64,000 bases of DNA from Channallabes apus (Eukaryota > Chordata > Actinopteri > Siluriformes > Clariidae). Each line of letters begins with the position of its first letter. Within the stretch, counting starts at the first letter, position 1. Shown here piece after piece: positions 12,351 through 22,514 of this stretch. Both the position numbers and the translations under genes were made by a program. The stretch is taken from assembly GCA_030522415.1 (NCBI GenBank), contig CM060130.1, positions 21,650,965-21,714,964 of the forward strand, given 5' to 3'. Below the pieces are notes generated by a model. That model had not been told where the DNA came from. It was given only the letters and a program-made list of their open reading frames with translations, and did no database searches.

Positions 12351-12711
12351 GCCCATTAAGTTCACTTTGTTTTCTCATTTCTCGTTTTTTCATCTCACAT
12401 TTCGGATTTGTTCGCCTTGCTCCTTTGACCTCTCGGCTTTGATATTGCGCTTATTCGTTTTGACTTTGGCTTTTTGGTTCACGTTTTTGATTGTCACTGC
12501 GCTCTTTAATTTCCTGGTTACCGAACTAATGCTTACTCTTTTGTCTACGGGTCATTTGTGAAGCTTTGTGAAATCGGTTATAAAATCTATAACAAACATG
12601 AAACATGAAACCTATTTAATTCTGTTTGCCTAGTATTGACAGGGCAGTATAGTTACTCAGTAATTCATATTTCAAATTATTTTTTTATACACCCTGTATA
12701 TTTCCCCATCA

Positions 12712-13060
12712 GTGGATTTTTTCATAATCCAGGATGCTGATACCAGGATTCAGTGGGTTCAAATTGTGAGTGGCTCATGGAGTATGAAGCTTTGTCTCAC
12801 ATGGATCGGCCATTGTCTCACAGAGTCCAGACATAACCCCATTGAGAATCTTTGGGATGTGCTGGAGAGGTGGTCTGACTCTCACGTCATCAATACAAGA
12901 GGAATTAATGTGACTCTGGATGGAAATAAATGTTGTGACATTTCTCAAGCTTATTGGAATGATCCAACACCAAATGCATGCTGTAATCAAAGCATAAGCC
13001 GGTCCATTGAAATATTGATGTGTGGCTGGGCAGTGTATTTGAAACATTGGTAGTCCAGAG
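12712..13060 (+). pseudogene. Possible Tc1/mariner transposase scrap
   Basis: A 113-codon open frame contains HNPIENLWDVLERW, which resembles the conserved NPIENLWD segment near the C-terminus of Tc1/mariner transposases. The rest of the frame is not recognisably transposase, and no terminal repeats were seen. The call rests on that one motif. Confidence 0.4.
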
Positions 13061-13204
13061 TGTACTGTTAGCAATGTGAAATCTCAATGACACTAACACA
13101 CACAGTGATCTGAACAAACACACACCTCATGCTTTATTTTTAACACATTATTTACATCAGTATGGAGTTATGTATAAAAACTTCACCTTGATTTTCTTTA
13201 ACAG

Positions 13205-13268
13205 AGAGAGAGAGAATGGACAGAAGATGAGAGAATGAAAATGATGAAGAACTCTGCTTTGCTGATTG
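13205..13268 (+). CDS. Candidate 64-nt coding exon
   Basis: A pyrimidine-rich tract ending ttctttaacag precedes 64 bases that are open in the frame beginning AGA GAG AGA GAA TGG. They are followed by the donor gtgagt. The peptide is short and charged (RERE, WTEDERMKMMKN), ending SALLI plus one base. Its phase-1 end fits the following 14-nt microexon at 13979 (G + CA). No second copy of this exon was found in the window. The family is not recognised. Exon status is inferred only from splice signals and an open frame. Confidence 0.4.
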
Positions 13269-13849
13269 GTGAGTATGAAGGGTCTGCAAAATAAACACAT
13301 CTGTTTATTTGTTAAACAGCAAAGTGTCATTATTTTGTTTTTATGCTTAACCATGGCTTCATTCACCAAAGAAAACTTCTCTTTTTCTGATTAATATTCA
13401 AAGATTAACAATAGAATTACATCACATTGTGTAGGATATATAGATGATATATATTTAAATACATAAACATTGGGTGTCTTCATTTTAAGGTAATTGCTTT
13501 CAATTGCAAATTGAGTCCTGGTTTAGCAAATGGAAACCCACATGCTAGTAAATACTGTATTTATCTAATTCTATCCAGATACACTGCTGATAAACCTGGC
13601 TGGCCTAATAAAGATTTTAATCTAGTCCATTATAAAGGCATTATGAATTGTATTACAAAATAAAGTTGAGGATTTATTGATTCTGATTTGACTCCAGTGA
13701 ACTGCAGACATATTAATCACAATGGTGATGAAGAGCAATACAAGCCACTATGCAAAATCTTCTTTCATTAGTATCTTGTAATAATATTTTTCATTTAAAT
13801 TCCTGAATCTTTCATCTAGGTTTCATGTAGTGATCCATGTGTTACTGAA

Positions 13850-14145
13850 ATTAGAAAATGTAGCTGAGCATCTTTGTAGTAAAAGCACAGAGGAAAGATT
13901 GTTTAGCAGCTTGTTCTGCATACATTTTTATCATTTCATTTTATGTAACAATTACTTTCTCTCTGTTGTTTTACACAGCACCTTCAACATGGGTAAGTAA
14001 ATAACGTGACCACTCTAAATATGACGAGAAAAAGTATCACATACATTATATTTTATTTTGGGTATCAAATAGAGGCATTAAAAACATTTTTAGATCATGT
14101 TTATGTGAAAGACAACAGTAAGTGAGATTCCACTTCTATTAGTCA
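13850..14145 (+). repeat. A-type intron unit, copy 1
   Basis: Flanks microexon A1. Related segments are about 28585-28790, 46075-46350 and 59090-59370. All share a gaaagcacagagtgaagatt-like block, a ttatctaacatt block, the microexon, and an atcatgtttatgtgaaggac-like block about 110-130 bases after the donor. Copies differ by substitutions and small indels, consistent with tandem duplication followed by separation through element insertions. Confidence 0.8.
13979..13992 (+). CDS. Microexon A1 (14 nt)
   Basis: The acceptor tgttgttttacacag is followed by CACCTTCAACATGG and the donor gtaagtaaataa. In the phase set by the 64-nt exon it reads (G)CA CCT TCA ACA TGG, giving A-P-S-T-W. The same flanks recur around A2, A3 and, less closely, A4. 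With the 13-nt partner B1 it makes 27 nt, an in-frame cassette. Confidence 0.5.
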
Positions 14146-14239
14146 CCTTCTTTTTCACACTGCACTGCAATAATGTAGTGTATTTTGTAGTGTATTTTAC
14201 TCGACATTTACAATGTTGAGTAAAATACACAATGATAAA

Positions 14240-14605
14240 TGACAAGATATTTCTGTTCCTTAAGGGGAACTAGCGGTATATTAGCACAATGCTACATTAT
14301 ACAGATTTACTGTGTGTGATGACTGATTGTTGTCTAGTTTTCCTCTTTTTTATTAAGACACACATCAGCTGTGTTTTAACCAGAGTAACAGTTACTTTCA
14401 CATTTTCACATGAAACAATTCACATTTATAGTCATGTATTAAATCTTCACTCTCTATTATTTACTTTCTCAGAACTTTGTTTCAGGTGAGTATAAAGTCT
14501 TTTCTCTGATAGTGATGTGTTGATGCTGCATGAATAATATATTTATTGTGCAGATGAAATAGATTGAACTGTGCTGTGTGTTCAGTGTGCAATGGCACAT
14601 GGATA
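14240..14605 (+). repeat. B-type intron unit, copy 1
   Basis: Flanks microexon B1. Related segments are 33480-33830 and 57985-58350. The copies at 14289 and 58043 are so alike that both contain the same 50-plus codon accidental open frame. Shared blocks include tagcacaatgctacattata before and the identical 59 bases after each 13-nt microexon. The unit continues at 28333-28500, 33830-34046 and 58365-58600 (tgttgtctagtttgtcatta block). Confidence 0.85.
14473..14485 (+). CDS. Microexon B1 (13 nt)
   Basis: The acceptor ttatttactttctcag is followed by AACTTTGTTTCAG and the donor gtgagtataaag. It reads N-F-V-S plus one base. The 59 bases after it are identical to those after B2 and B3, whereas the 13 exon bases match those copies at only 5 and 3 positions. 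Confidence 0.5.
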
Positions 14606-15213
14606 TACATATATTTACATACACTTCATAAAACATATTTACTGTCAAACATTAAATCAGAGAAAAACTTTTTCTATTTTAGATCAATAAATATTAAAGC
14701 ATTTGTTAAATGTCAGAATCAGTCAAGGGAGAATTTTTATGTATTTTTTTATCACTTTCATCAAAGTCAGAAGTATACATACACTAAGTTTGTGTCTTTA
14801 AACAAAAAGAAAACGCCAGATGATTCCATTCTGATTCCTCTTTCTTTGAAATTATGGGAAAATCAAAAGAAATTAATCAAGACATCAGGAAAAGAATTGT
14901 GGGCCTCCACACGTGTGGCTCATCCTTGGGTGCAATTTCCAGATGCCTGAAGGTCCCACGTTAATCTGTTCAGAAAATAATACACAACTATAAAAACATG
15001 GGAATGTACAACCATCATGCCGCTGAGGAAGGAGACGGATTCTGAGTCCTAGAGAGGAAAAAAAATTTTGTTGCGAAATGTGCGAATCAGGACAACAGCA
15101 AAAGACCTTGTGAAGTTGCTGGCTGAAACTGGTAACAGTGTCATTATCCAGAGTAAAATGAGTCCTGTACCACTATGAGCTGAAAGATTACTCTGGGAGG
15201 AGAAAGGACATTA

Positions 15214-16263
15214 CAGTGAAACCTCGGATTGCGAGTAACGCGGTTTGTGAGTGTTCTGCAAGATGAGCAAAGATTTTAAATAAATTTTTCACTTGAAAAA
15301 CGAGAAAGTTTTGGTTTACGAGTACCGAGTATCATGTATTATGCATGATAATTAAATGCGGTGTTTTAAGTTTTAATTTTTGTTTATTTCATTTAATAAA
15401 TCTACTACAAATTTAAAGAACACAAAATATAAGATGACAAAAAAAAACATGCATGCATAGCTTTTCTAATTGCACATGATAAAATCTAAAGGCACACTGT
15501 GTTAACGTTTACTTTGCATAAATTCGATCCTAATAAGATTTAATTTAAATTCTACATTTGTACTGTAATTTTAATACTGTGCTTATGAATTCGTTTAACT
15601 ACAATTTTTCACTTGATTTTATCCGCTACTACATGCAGCTCTAAAGGAGCGCATCTCATTAATCCTTGAGAGAATGAACTGATGCCCGAAGCGTCAGTCT
15701 ATAGTTATATAGCGCCACTCAGCGGTAGAAGCCAGCAAACGCACAAACTCAAATGCTGCCACCATGAGGCATGGCGGTAAAACCAGAATACCGCGTGACT
15801 ACCATCTGTAAGAGACGCTGAGAGAGAAAATGGATTTTTAACCTCTAATGAGACTTCCTTTTGCTTTACACCCATGCATACATGTGTTATAATAAACAGT
15901 ACACGCACGCTTACAAAGACAAAATAAAATGTTTTACACACACACACACACACACGTGGTCACAGTGTTATAGTAAACAGTACAAGCGTGCACAGATGTT
16001 GATTATACCAGTAAGAGACGAGCACTAAGACCCAGCAGTGGAGGCGATTACCTACAATTCCGCAGCGCAAGAGAGAGAAAAACCGTTGGCTCAGTTGTGA
16101 TCACGTGACGCTCGGTGTCAAAACAAGAAGCGCATGCATGATACATGATACTCGGTGCTCGTAAACCAAGACATTGCTTGTTTTTCAAGTCAAAATTTAT
16201 TAAAAATCTTTGCTCATCTTGAACACTCGTAAACCGCATTACTCGTAATCCGAGGTTCCACTG
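15214..16263. mobile_element. Tigger-like non-autonomous element, copy 1
   Basis: It starts cagtgaaacctcggattgcg and ends with the inverse of cagtggaacctcgg. The inverted termini are about 100 bp, with shared internal landmarks (gagtgttc, aagatgagcaaagattttta). It is flanked by TA at 15212-15213 and 16264-16265. It carries no transposase, and contains an AC run at 15938-15955. The TIR style and TA target fit the pogo/Tigger branch of Tc1/mariner. It inserted into the Tc1 at 14608-28330. Confidence 0.85.
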
Positions 16264-16265
16264 TA

Positions 16266-16540
16266 TACTTTCCTTTTCCTGTTTACATGAAATAAACCTG
16301 CTTCCGAGCAGAATAAATAGAGCGAATAATAACAGCGAAAACTAGGGGGACAGGTGAGTGAAATCATCTTAATAGAACTATAGAGAGGAAATGGCAGGGA
16401 AGATAGTGACCTCACACAGACACGGGCACATGGCGAAGGATCAAAACAAACACCATGTGCTCGAATAGACATGTAAACAACATGGAACACAAGGGGAAAA
16501 CGAAAACCTTAGCGATCAGGCCAGGGATCTGACAAGACTA
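16266..16540. other. Unclassified insert between Tigger-like element and Tc1
   Basis: This sequence separates the Tigger-like copy from the resuming Tc1. Its first 35 bases (cctgtttacatgaaataaac, then cctgcttccgagcag) match the arms of the foldback element at 44725-44760, so it is probably a fragment of that family. The rest is not recognised. Confidence 0.5.
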
Positions 16541-17521
16541 TAGTTTTCAACTGTACATACATGGGGACAAAAATCTTTTTCTGGAGACATGTCCTGTGGT
16601 CTGACACATAGGCGTCGCTAGGCCATTTTATTTATCAAGGTATTTCCTTGATAACATTTGTACTCAGCCCCCCTAAAAATTCTCCATAAACTTCACACAA
16701 ATTGGTGCTCGCCCATCATCCCCTTTAAATTTAATATGAAAGTGTCGGCAGACTTCGGCTCCTCCCCGTCTTTCAGCACGGTCTTCAATTCGCCATCACA
16801 GAGGGAGGATTAAGGCCAGGTGTGTTTTTTTCGTTAAATTGTTCTATCTGCATCAGTGCAGTCCTTTCTCATAAATACAGTTTACAAAATGTCATGAGGG
16901 ATTAATCAGTTAAATCTTCGCTGTGTTCACCCTCATCACACCAGCTGTTTCCTCCAGTGAACATGAAGCCCTTAATACACATTCTATGAACCTATAGTCT
17001 ACTTTATAAAACAATCATGCCGTTGTTGTTTTAATTGGAAAACCTAACTGTCTATATAAAACACTACACAGTGCATATGGCATTAACTACCATAGAGTTA
17101 TGCACATAAATGATTAAAAATAGTGACAGACAGCATTCAGTGCTCTCATTTAACTGCATACCAGTGTGATTTACAGAGATAGAAAAATCTTTTTTTTTTT
17201 TTGTAATAGATATTGTGTTGTATTAAATAATGTCCCAAGTTGTAAAATACATTTATTAGCGTTAGAGTAGGGTTTTTGTCACTTTGATTTAGAAAAAGTA
17301 ACTTTTTTTAATTAATAGAAACAAACAAAAAAGAATGATATTAAAAAGATGCTTTGTTTAATTACATTAAAACAATGTATATATTAATGAATTTGAATAA
17401 ATACTAGGTGTAGCTATGAAATTTTAAGAGGTTGAATAGAGAACCTACTGTCTTATTTATGTAGCTAAAACAGTAAATTAAACTAGTTAACATGATTATC
17501 AAAGTTTTAATATTTATATTT

Positions 17522-17637
17522 AACTGTAGATGGAATGTTTTTCAAGTCACATGAAAAAAGAAAGATGTTCTATTCCTACCGGCTGCTCATTTGGAGACCT
17601 ACTCCCATGTGACTTGAAAAACCTTCCATCTTCAGTT
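17522..17637. repeat. 32-bp inverted repeat (hairpin)
   Basis: 17522-17553 and 17606-17637 are reverse complements at 30 of 32 positions (mismatches at stem positions 6 and 15), with a 52-base loop. It lies in the hAT body. It could be a sub-terminal element feature, an embedded small foldback, or a transcribed hairpin; nothing in the sequence decides this. Confidence 0.9.
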
Positions 17638-18124
17638 CTCTGAAAGCGCAGCAGCCTCTCAGGCACATTAACACTGTGATCCCAACATTGATTGAAGTCA
17701 TTGCATCAGAAACAATTTTTCAAATTTTTTATGTCTGCCAGTTTCCAACAAAAAGCAGCAGTATTGTCAAAGAATTAACAGATAAATGTTTGACATTATT
17801 GGCCCCCACACAGTTTATTCCATTGTCCAGCCTCATAGGTGTGTTGTTTATATTGCTAATCAATGTAAGTTTAAAGTTATATGCTGTTTTCTTGTTACAT
17901 TTTTCTGATTGTATCTGTACATAGATAAAGGTTTATACGGTAAACAGCGTGTGTGATGATGAAGACTCATTTGAGTACTGATTCTGAACAAGCCAAATAC
18001 AATGGTGTGAAAAACTATTTGCCCCTTCCTGATTTCTTATTCTTTTGCATGTTTGTCACACTTAAATGTTTCTGCTCATCAAAAACCGTTAAGTATTAGT
18101 CAAAGATAATATAATTGAACACAA

Positions 18125-18925
18125 AATGCAGTTTTTAAACATCTAAAGAACTGCAGGCCTCACTTGCCTCAATTAAGGTAAGTGTTCACGACTCCATCAT
18201 AAGAAAGAGACTGGGCAAAAACGGCCTGCATGGCAGATTTCCAAGGCGCAAACCACTTTTAAACAAAAAGAACATTAAGGCTCGTCTCAATTTTGCTAAA
18301 AAAAAAAACATCTCAATGATTGACAAGACTTTTGGGAAAATACCTTGTGGACCAACGAAACAAAAGTTGAACTTTTTGGAAGGTGCGTGTCCCGTTACAT
18401 CTGGTGTAAAAGTATCGCAGCATTTCAGAAAAAGAACATCATACCAACAGTAAAATATGGTGGTGGTAGTGTGATGGTCTGGGGTTGTTTTTGCTGCTTC
18501 AGGACCTGGAAGGCTTGCTGTGATAGATGGAACCATGAATTCTACTGTCTACCAAAAAATCCTGAAGGAGAATGTCCGGCCATCTGTTCGTCAACTCAAG
18601 CTGAAGCGATCTTGGGTGCTGCAGCAGGACAATGACCCAAAACACACCAGCAAATCCACCTCTGAATGGCTGAAGAAAAACAAAATGAAGACTTTGGAGT
18701 GGCCTAGTCAAAGTCCTGACCTGAATCCTATTGAGATGTTGTGGCATGACCTTAAAAAGGCGGTTCATGCTAGAAAACCCTCAAAGCTGAATTACAACAA
18801 TTCTGCAAAGATGAGTGGGCCAAAATTCCTCCACAGCGCTGTAAAAGACTCGTTGCAAGTTATCGCAAACGCTTGATTGCAGTTATTGCTGCTAAGGGTG
18901 GCCCAACCAGTTATTAGGTTCAGGG
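18125..18925 (+). pseudogene. Tc1 transposase (broken)
   Basis: Recognisable Tc1 transposase: SVHDSIIRKRLGKNGLHGR and KPLLNKKNIKARLNFA in the first part. The catalytic region follows with [25 protein letters not shown] and SPDLNPIEMLWHDLKKAVHA. The N-terminal third is missing. The frame changes near 18350-18500, and more changes follow after about 18790. The second and third acidic-motif regions are still readable. Inactive. Confidence 0.85.
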
Positions 18926-18962
18926 GGCAATTACTTTTTCACACAGGGCCATGTAGGTTTGG

Positions 18963-19133
18963 TTTTAGGTTATAGGTTTAGGTTTTAGGTTTAGTTTATT
19001 TATAAAGCACATTTATAACAGCCGTGAGACTGACCAAAGTGCTGTACATCCACATCATAATATCATAAAAAGGCTAAAAATACACTATACGCACAAAAAT
19101 GTAATCGGCTAAAAATGCACTATACATACAACA
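18963..19133 (-). mobile_element. Short L2 3'-end insertion
   Basis: A 171-bp insert containing ttatttataaagcacattta and gaccaaagtgctgtaca, the 3' tail of the L2 type found at 34100-34160. It is flanked by perfect 8-bp duplications aggtttgg at 18955-18962 and 19134-19141. The minus-strand orientation leaves only the extreme 3' end, a typical heavy 5' truncation. Confidence 0.85.
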
Positions 19134-19289
19134 AGGTTTGGATTTTTTTTTCTCCCTAAATAATAAAACCCCTTATTTAAAAACTGCATTTTGTGTTTAC
19201 TTGTGTTATCTTTGACTAATAGTTAAACGTGTTTGATGATCAGAAACATTTTGTTTGACAAACATGCAAAAGAATAAGAAATCTTTCTT

Positions 19290-22200
19290 TATTTATTTTA
19301 CTTTCATTCGCTAAGAGTACTTCAGGTTTAGTGACCTATGACAGTAGAACACTACTGGATATAGGAATTCAGATTTCGGCGCTTACTTATACCACCTTTA
19401 AGCCTGACCCGTCGTGGCCCTCTGAGATACTACGCTGCTCAGACAACAACAATGGACGGGACGCTAACCCGCGGCGAAGAACAAAGAAGCGTCGAGGGAA
19501 ACGCGGCGGCGTCCGTAACAGAATGAGAGAACAAGCTCATCGCACCCCTCTGCCGAGTATCCTGCTGGCTAATGTACAGTCACTGGAGAATAAGCTTGAC
19601 GACCTCAGAGCCAGAGTTACTTTCCAGCGAGATATCAGGGATTGTAATCTTCTGTGCTTTACAGAAACATGGCTGACCCCCATTGTGCCGGACCGAGTCG
19701 TAACCCCATCGGACTCATTCTCTGTGTTCCGCATGGACAGGACGGCAGAGTCTAACAAAGCTAAAGGTGGAGGTGTGTGCTTCATGGTCAACAAGAAGTG
19801 GTGCGATGCCAGGAGTGTTTCCATTCTCTCCAGTAGCTGCTCGCCTCATTTGGAATATCTGAGTGTTAAATGTCGTCCTTTCTACCTGCCTCGCGAGTTC
19901 ACCTCGGTCATTGCCACGGCGGTCTACATCCCACCCCACGCGGACACAGGCACTGCTCTGTCTGAACTACATGATGTGCTGAGTGAGTTCCAAAACAAAC
20001 ACCCGGACGCAGCGCACATTGTAGCAGGTGACTTTAATAAAGCGAACCTCAGACAGGTTATGCCAAACTTTCACCAACATGTTACATGTCCGACAAGGGG
20101 ACTCAACATTCTGGACCACTGTTACACACCATACAAGCGGGGCTACAAAGCTGTTTCACATCCAGCATTCGGGAAATCAGACCACAACGCCATTTTCCTC
20201 ATACCGGAATATCAACAAAGCTTTCGTCGTGAAGCTCCGGTCATGAGGGAGGTGCAACGCTGGTCTGCCCAATCAGAAGCTACGCTACAGGACGCGCTCG
20301 ATGACGTAGATTGGGACATGTTCCGAGCCTGCGCAGTAGACATCAACGAGTTTGCGGATGTAGCAGTTAGCTTCGTTAGCACGCTCGTAAATGAAGTTGT
20401 CCCGACAGTGAGGTTCAAATCGTTTCCGAACCAGAAGCCTTGGGTAGACCGATCGATCCGCGATGCTGTGAATGCCCGGACCGCTGCTTATAATGCCGCA
20501 CTCATTAGTGGCGATATGAGCGCATACAAAGCGGCTTCTTATAGCGTCAGGCGAGCGGTGAGAGAAGCTAAGGGGCGGTTCCGACAGCGAACTGAATCAC
20601 ACTTCCATCAGGGTGACACACGCCGCATGTGGCACGGATTACGCACAATCACGGACTACAAGGTTGCCAAAGACACCACGACGATCGTCGCCGACTCTGC
20701 ATTCGCCAACGAGCTGAACGCATTCTTCGCCCGGTTCGAGGTTAGCCAGGCGGCTAATGCTAGCAGCCTGCTGACTGAGAGTGATGACGTCATCAGCGAG
20801 GATTGCGTCATCAGCATCGCAGAGCACGACGTTCGCACGGCGCTGAGGAGGGTGAACACCAGGAAAGCGGCGGGTCCAGATGGCATCTCTGGGCGCCTGC
20901 TGCGCTGCTGCGCTGACCAGCTGTCAGGTGTGTTCACCTGTATCTTTAATGAGTCCCTGGCGAAGTCTGTGGTCCCGGCGTGTTTCAAGAGATCCACCAT
21001 TGTCCCCGTGCCCAAGACCAACAAACCCTCATGCCTGAATGACTACCGGCCTGTTGCACTGACATCGATGGTCATGAAGGTATTTGAGGGTCTGCTAAAA
21101 AACATCATCTCCTCCTCCATCCCCAGCTCCATAGATCCACTTCAGTTCGCCTACCGCCCCAACAGATCCACAGAGGATGCCATCTCCCATGTTCTGCACA
21201 CCACTCTCAGCCACGTGGACAAGATGCAAGGTAACTATGTGAGATTGCTTTTTATAGATTACAGCTCTGCCTTCAACACAATAGTGCCTAACAGACTGTT
21301 CACAAAGCTGAGAGATCTAGGACTTAACAAACGCTTGTGTGCCTGGGTGTTGGACTTCCTCTCGGACAGATCTCAAGCGGTGAGAGTGGGCAAGTGCTTC
21401 TCCAGCAGCATCACCATCAACACAGGTGCTCCACAGGGATGTGTTCTCTCTCCACTGCTATACTCTCTCTACACTTCAGACTGTGTGGCCATGTTCGACT
21501 CCAACACCATCGTTAAGTTTGCTGACGATACGGTGGTGCTGGGCTTCATCTCCAACAACGATGAGTCGGCCTACATAGATGAAGTGGAGAACCTGGCACT
21601 ATGGTGTGAAGAAAACTGCCTCCGACTGAACGTCAGTAAGACGAAGGAGCTGGTGGTGGACTTCAGAAGGGGACAACTGGACCACAAACCCCTCATCATC
21701 AATGGAGCTCCAGTGGAGAGGGTGAGCAGCTTTAAGTACTTGGGCGTCCACATCTCCGAGGATCTGACATGGACTGAGCATATCTGTGCTCAGACGAAAA
21801 GGGCAAAGCAGCGTCTGTACCACCTGAGGCAGTTGAGGAAGTTTGGGGTTTCCCCTGCTGTCCTTAAGGCTTTCTACTCGGGTGCTGTTGAGAGCATCCT
21901 AACACAGAACATTTCATCCTGGTTTGGGAATAGCTGTGTACAGGACAGGAAAGCCCTCCAGAGAGTGATCCGGGCAGCTGAACGCTGCTGCAGGTTAACT
22001 CTCCCCTCCATGCAGGACATCTACACCAGGAGATGTAAAACCAGGGCAGCTCGTATCATTAAGGACTTGTCGCACCCCAATAACGGACTGTTCAAACTTC
22101 TGCATTCAGGCAGAAGGTTCCGGGTCATTATGGCCAAAACGGAGAGACTCAGGAGGAGTTTTTATCCACAGGCGATTAGACTCCTCAACCATGATGGGCC

Positions 22201-22514
22201 ACTCTCCCATTCATAGGACTGGTAACAGTTCACCCACACACTGCTGTGCTGACATTCCACACTGCACACTGCACTTTAGTCTGGACTGTAAGCATCACTT
22301 GCACTAACACCTTTATCCTGCTCAGATACACACTTTATTATTATGTTTACATTTGCACCTTTTTTTTTTTTTTTTTTTTTTCTCTATTTCTATTTATAGA
22401 TTATTTCTTTTGTTTCTTGTTATTTGCACAAAGTAGGAGCGGTTCAGGATACATTTCACTGCGTGTTGTACTTGTATAACTATGCATGTGACAAATAAAG
22501 AATCTTGAATCTTG
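19290..22514 (+). mobile_element. Rex1-like LINE with intact ORF
   Basis: A non-LTR element inserted in the nested Tc1. It comprises a short 5' leader, one 961-codon ORF, a 3' UTR with a T run (22362-22381), and a terminal repeat aatcttgaatcttgaatctt. The Tc1 inverted repeat resumes at 22512-22515. It belongs to the same group as the broken copy at 2.6-6.7 kb. It is the innermost and therefore youngest insertion in this nest, in line with its undamaged ORF. Confidence 0.85.
19331..22216 (+). CDS. Rex1-like endonuclease-reverse transcriptase, intact
   Basis: A 961-residue protein without stops. Residues 1-75 form a basic leader (RRRTKKRRGKRGG). An apurinic-type endonuclease follows at about 76-300, with LLANVQSLENK, CFTETWL, AGDFNKANL and KSDHNAIFL supplying the usual N, E, D and SDH residues. 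A linker covers 300-500. Reverse transcriptase spans about 500-790: [30 protein letters not shown] with the first catalytic Asp, [15 protein letters not shown], and FADDTVVLG with the Asp pair. The C-terminal thumb-like region holds SSFKYLGVHIS. It should nick target DNA and reverse transcribe its own RNA at the nick. The length suits a CR1/Rex1/L2-type second ORF. No ORF1 was found upstream. Start chosen at the first ATG. Confidence 0.9.
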   Translation: MTYDSRTLLDIGIQISALTYTTFKPDPSWPSEILRCSDNNNGRDANPRRRTKKRRGKRGGVRNRMREQAHRTPLPSILLANVQSLENKLDDLRARVTFQRDIRDCNLLCFTETWLTPIVPDRVVTPSDSFSVFRMDRTAESNKAKGGGVCFMVNKKWCDARSVSILSSSCSPHLEYLSVKCRPFYLPREFTSVIATAVYIPPHADTGTALSELHDVLSEFQNKHPDAAHIVAGDFNKANLRQVMPNFHQHVTCPTRGLNILDHCYTPYKRGYKAVSHPAFGKSDHNAIFLIPEYQQSFRREAPVMREVQRWSAQSEATLQDALDDVDWDMFRACAVDINEFADVAVSFVSTLVNEVVPTVRFKSFPNQKPWVDRSIRDAVNARTAAYNAALISGDMSAYKAASYSVRRAVREAKGRFRQRTESHFHQGDTRRMWHGLRTITDYKVAKDTTTIVADSAFANELNAFFARFEVSQAANASSLLTESDDVISEDCVISIAEHDVRTALRRVNTRKAAGPDGISGRLLRCCADQLSGVFTCIFNESLAKSVVPACFKRSTIVPVPKTNKPSCLNDYRPVALTSMVMKVFEGLLKNIISSSIPSSIDPLQFAYRPNRSTEDAISHVLHTTLSHVDKMQGNYVRLLFIDYSSAFNTIVPNRLFTKLRDLGLNKRLCAWVLDFLSDRSQAVRVGKCFSSSITINTGAPQGCVLSPLLYSLYTSDCVAMFDSNTIVKFADDTVVLGFISNNDESAYIDEVENLALWCEENCLRLNVSKTKELVVDFRRGQLDHKPLIINGAPVERVSSFKYLGVHISEDLTWTEHICAQTKRAKQRLYHLRQLRKFGVSPAVLKAFYSGAVESILTQNISSWFGNSCVQDRKALQRVIRAAERCCRLTLPSMQDIYTRRCKTRAARIIKDLSHPNNGLFKLLHSGRRFRVIMAKTERLRRSFYPQAIRLLNHDGPLSHS

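Larger units (their letters stand above)
10360..12560 (+). mobile_element. Decayed Ty3/gypsy retrotransposon
   Basis: Scattered parts of the family seen better at 47.3-51.6 kb. A leader or LTR-like block at about 10360-10680 shares tgacctcccggctttgatat-type sequence with 12350-12560, which suggests LTR remains or a rearranged leader. A gag piece, RNase H pieces and integrase pieces lie between. Most of reverse transcriptase and protease is absent. A block of about 50 bp is present twice, at 10973-11022 and about 11142-11190, so the copy is internally rearranged as well as mutated. Confidence 0.7.

Noticed and set aside
14090..14118. Possible third microexon about 110 bases after each A exon (before gtaagtgag)
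   Set aside because: The candidate lengths differ among units (about 24, 21 and 32), and the frame in unit 1 meets a stop.
14289..14489. 66-codon open frame that recurs at 58043-58243
   Set aside because: It lies in the duplicated B-type intron unit and runs across a microexon acceptor. The recurrence reflects intron duplication, not a gene.
19537..21823. Minus-strand open frames inside the Rex1-like ORF
   Set aside because: Shadows of the 961-codon plus-strand gene, without their own motifs.
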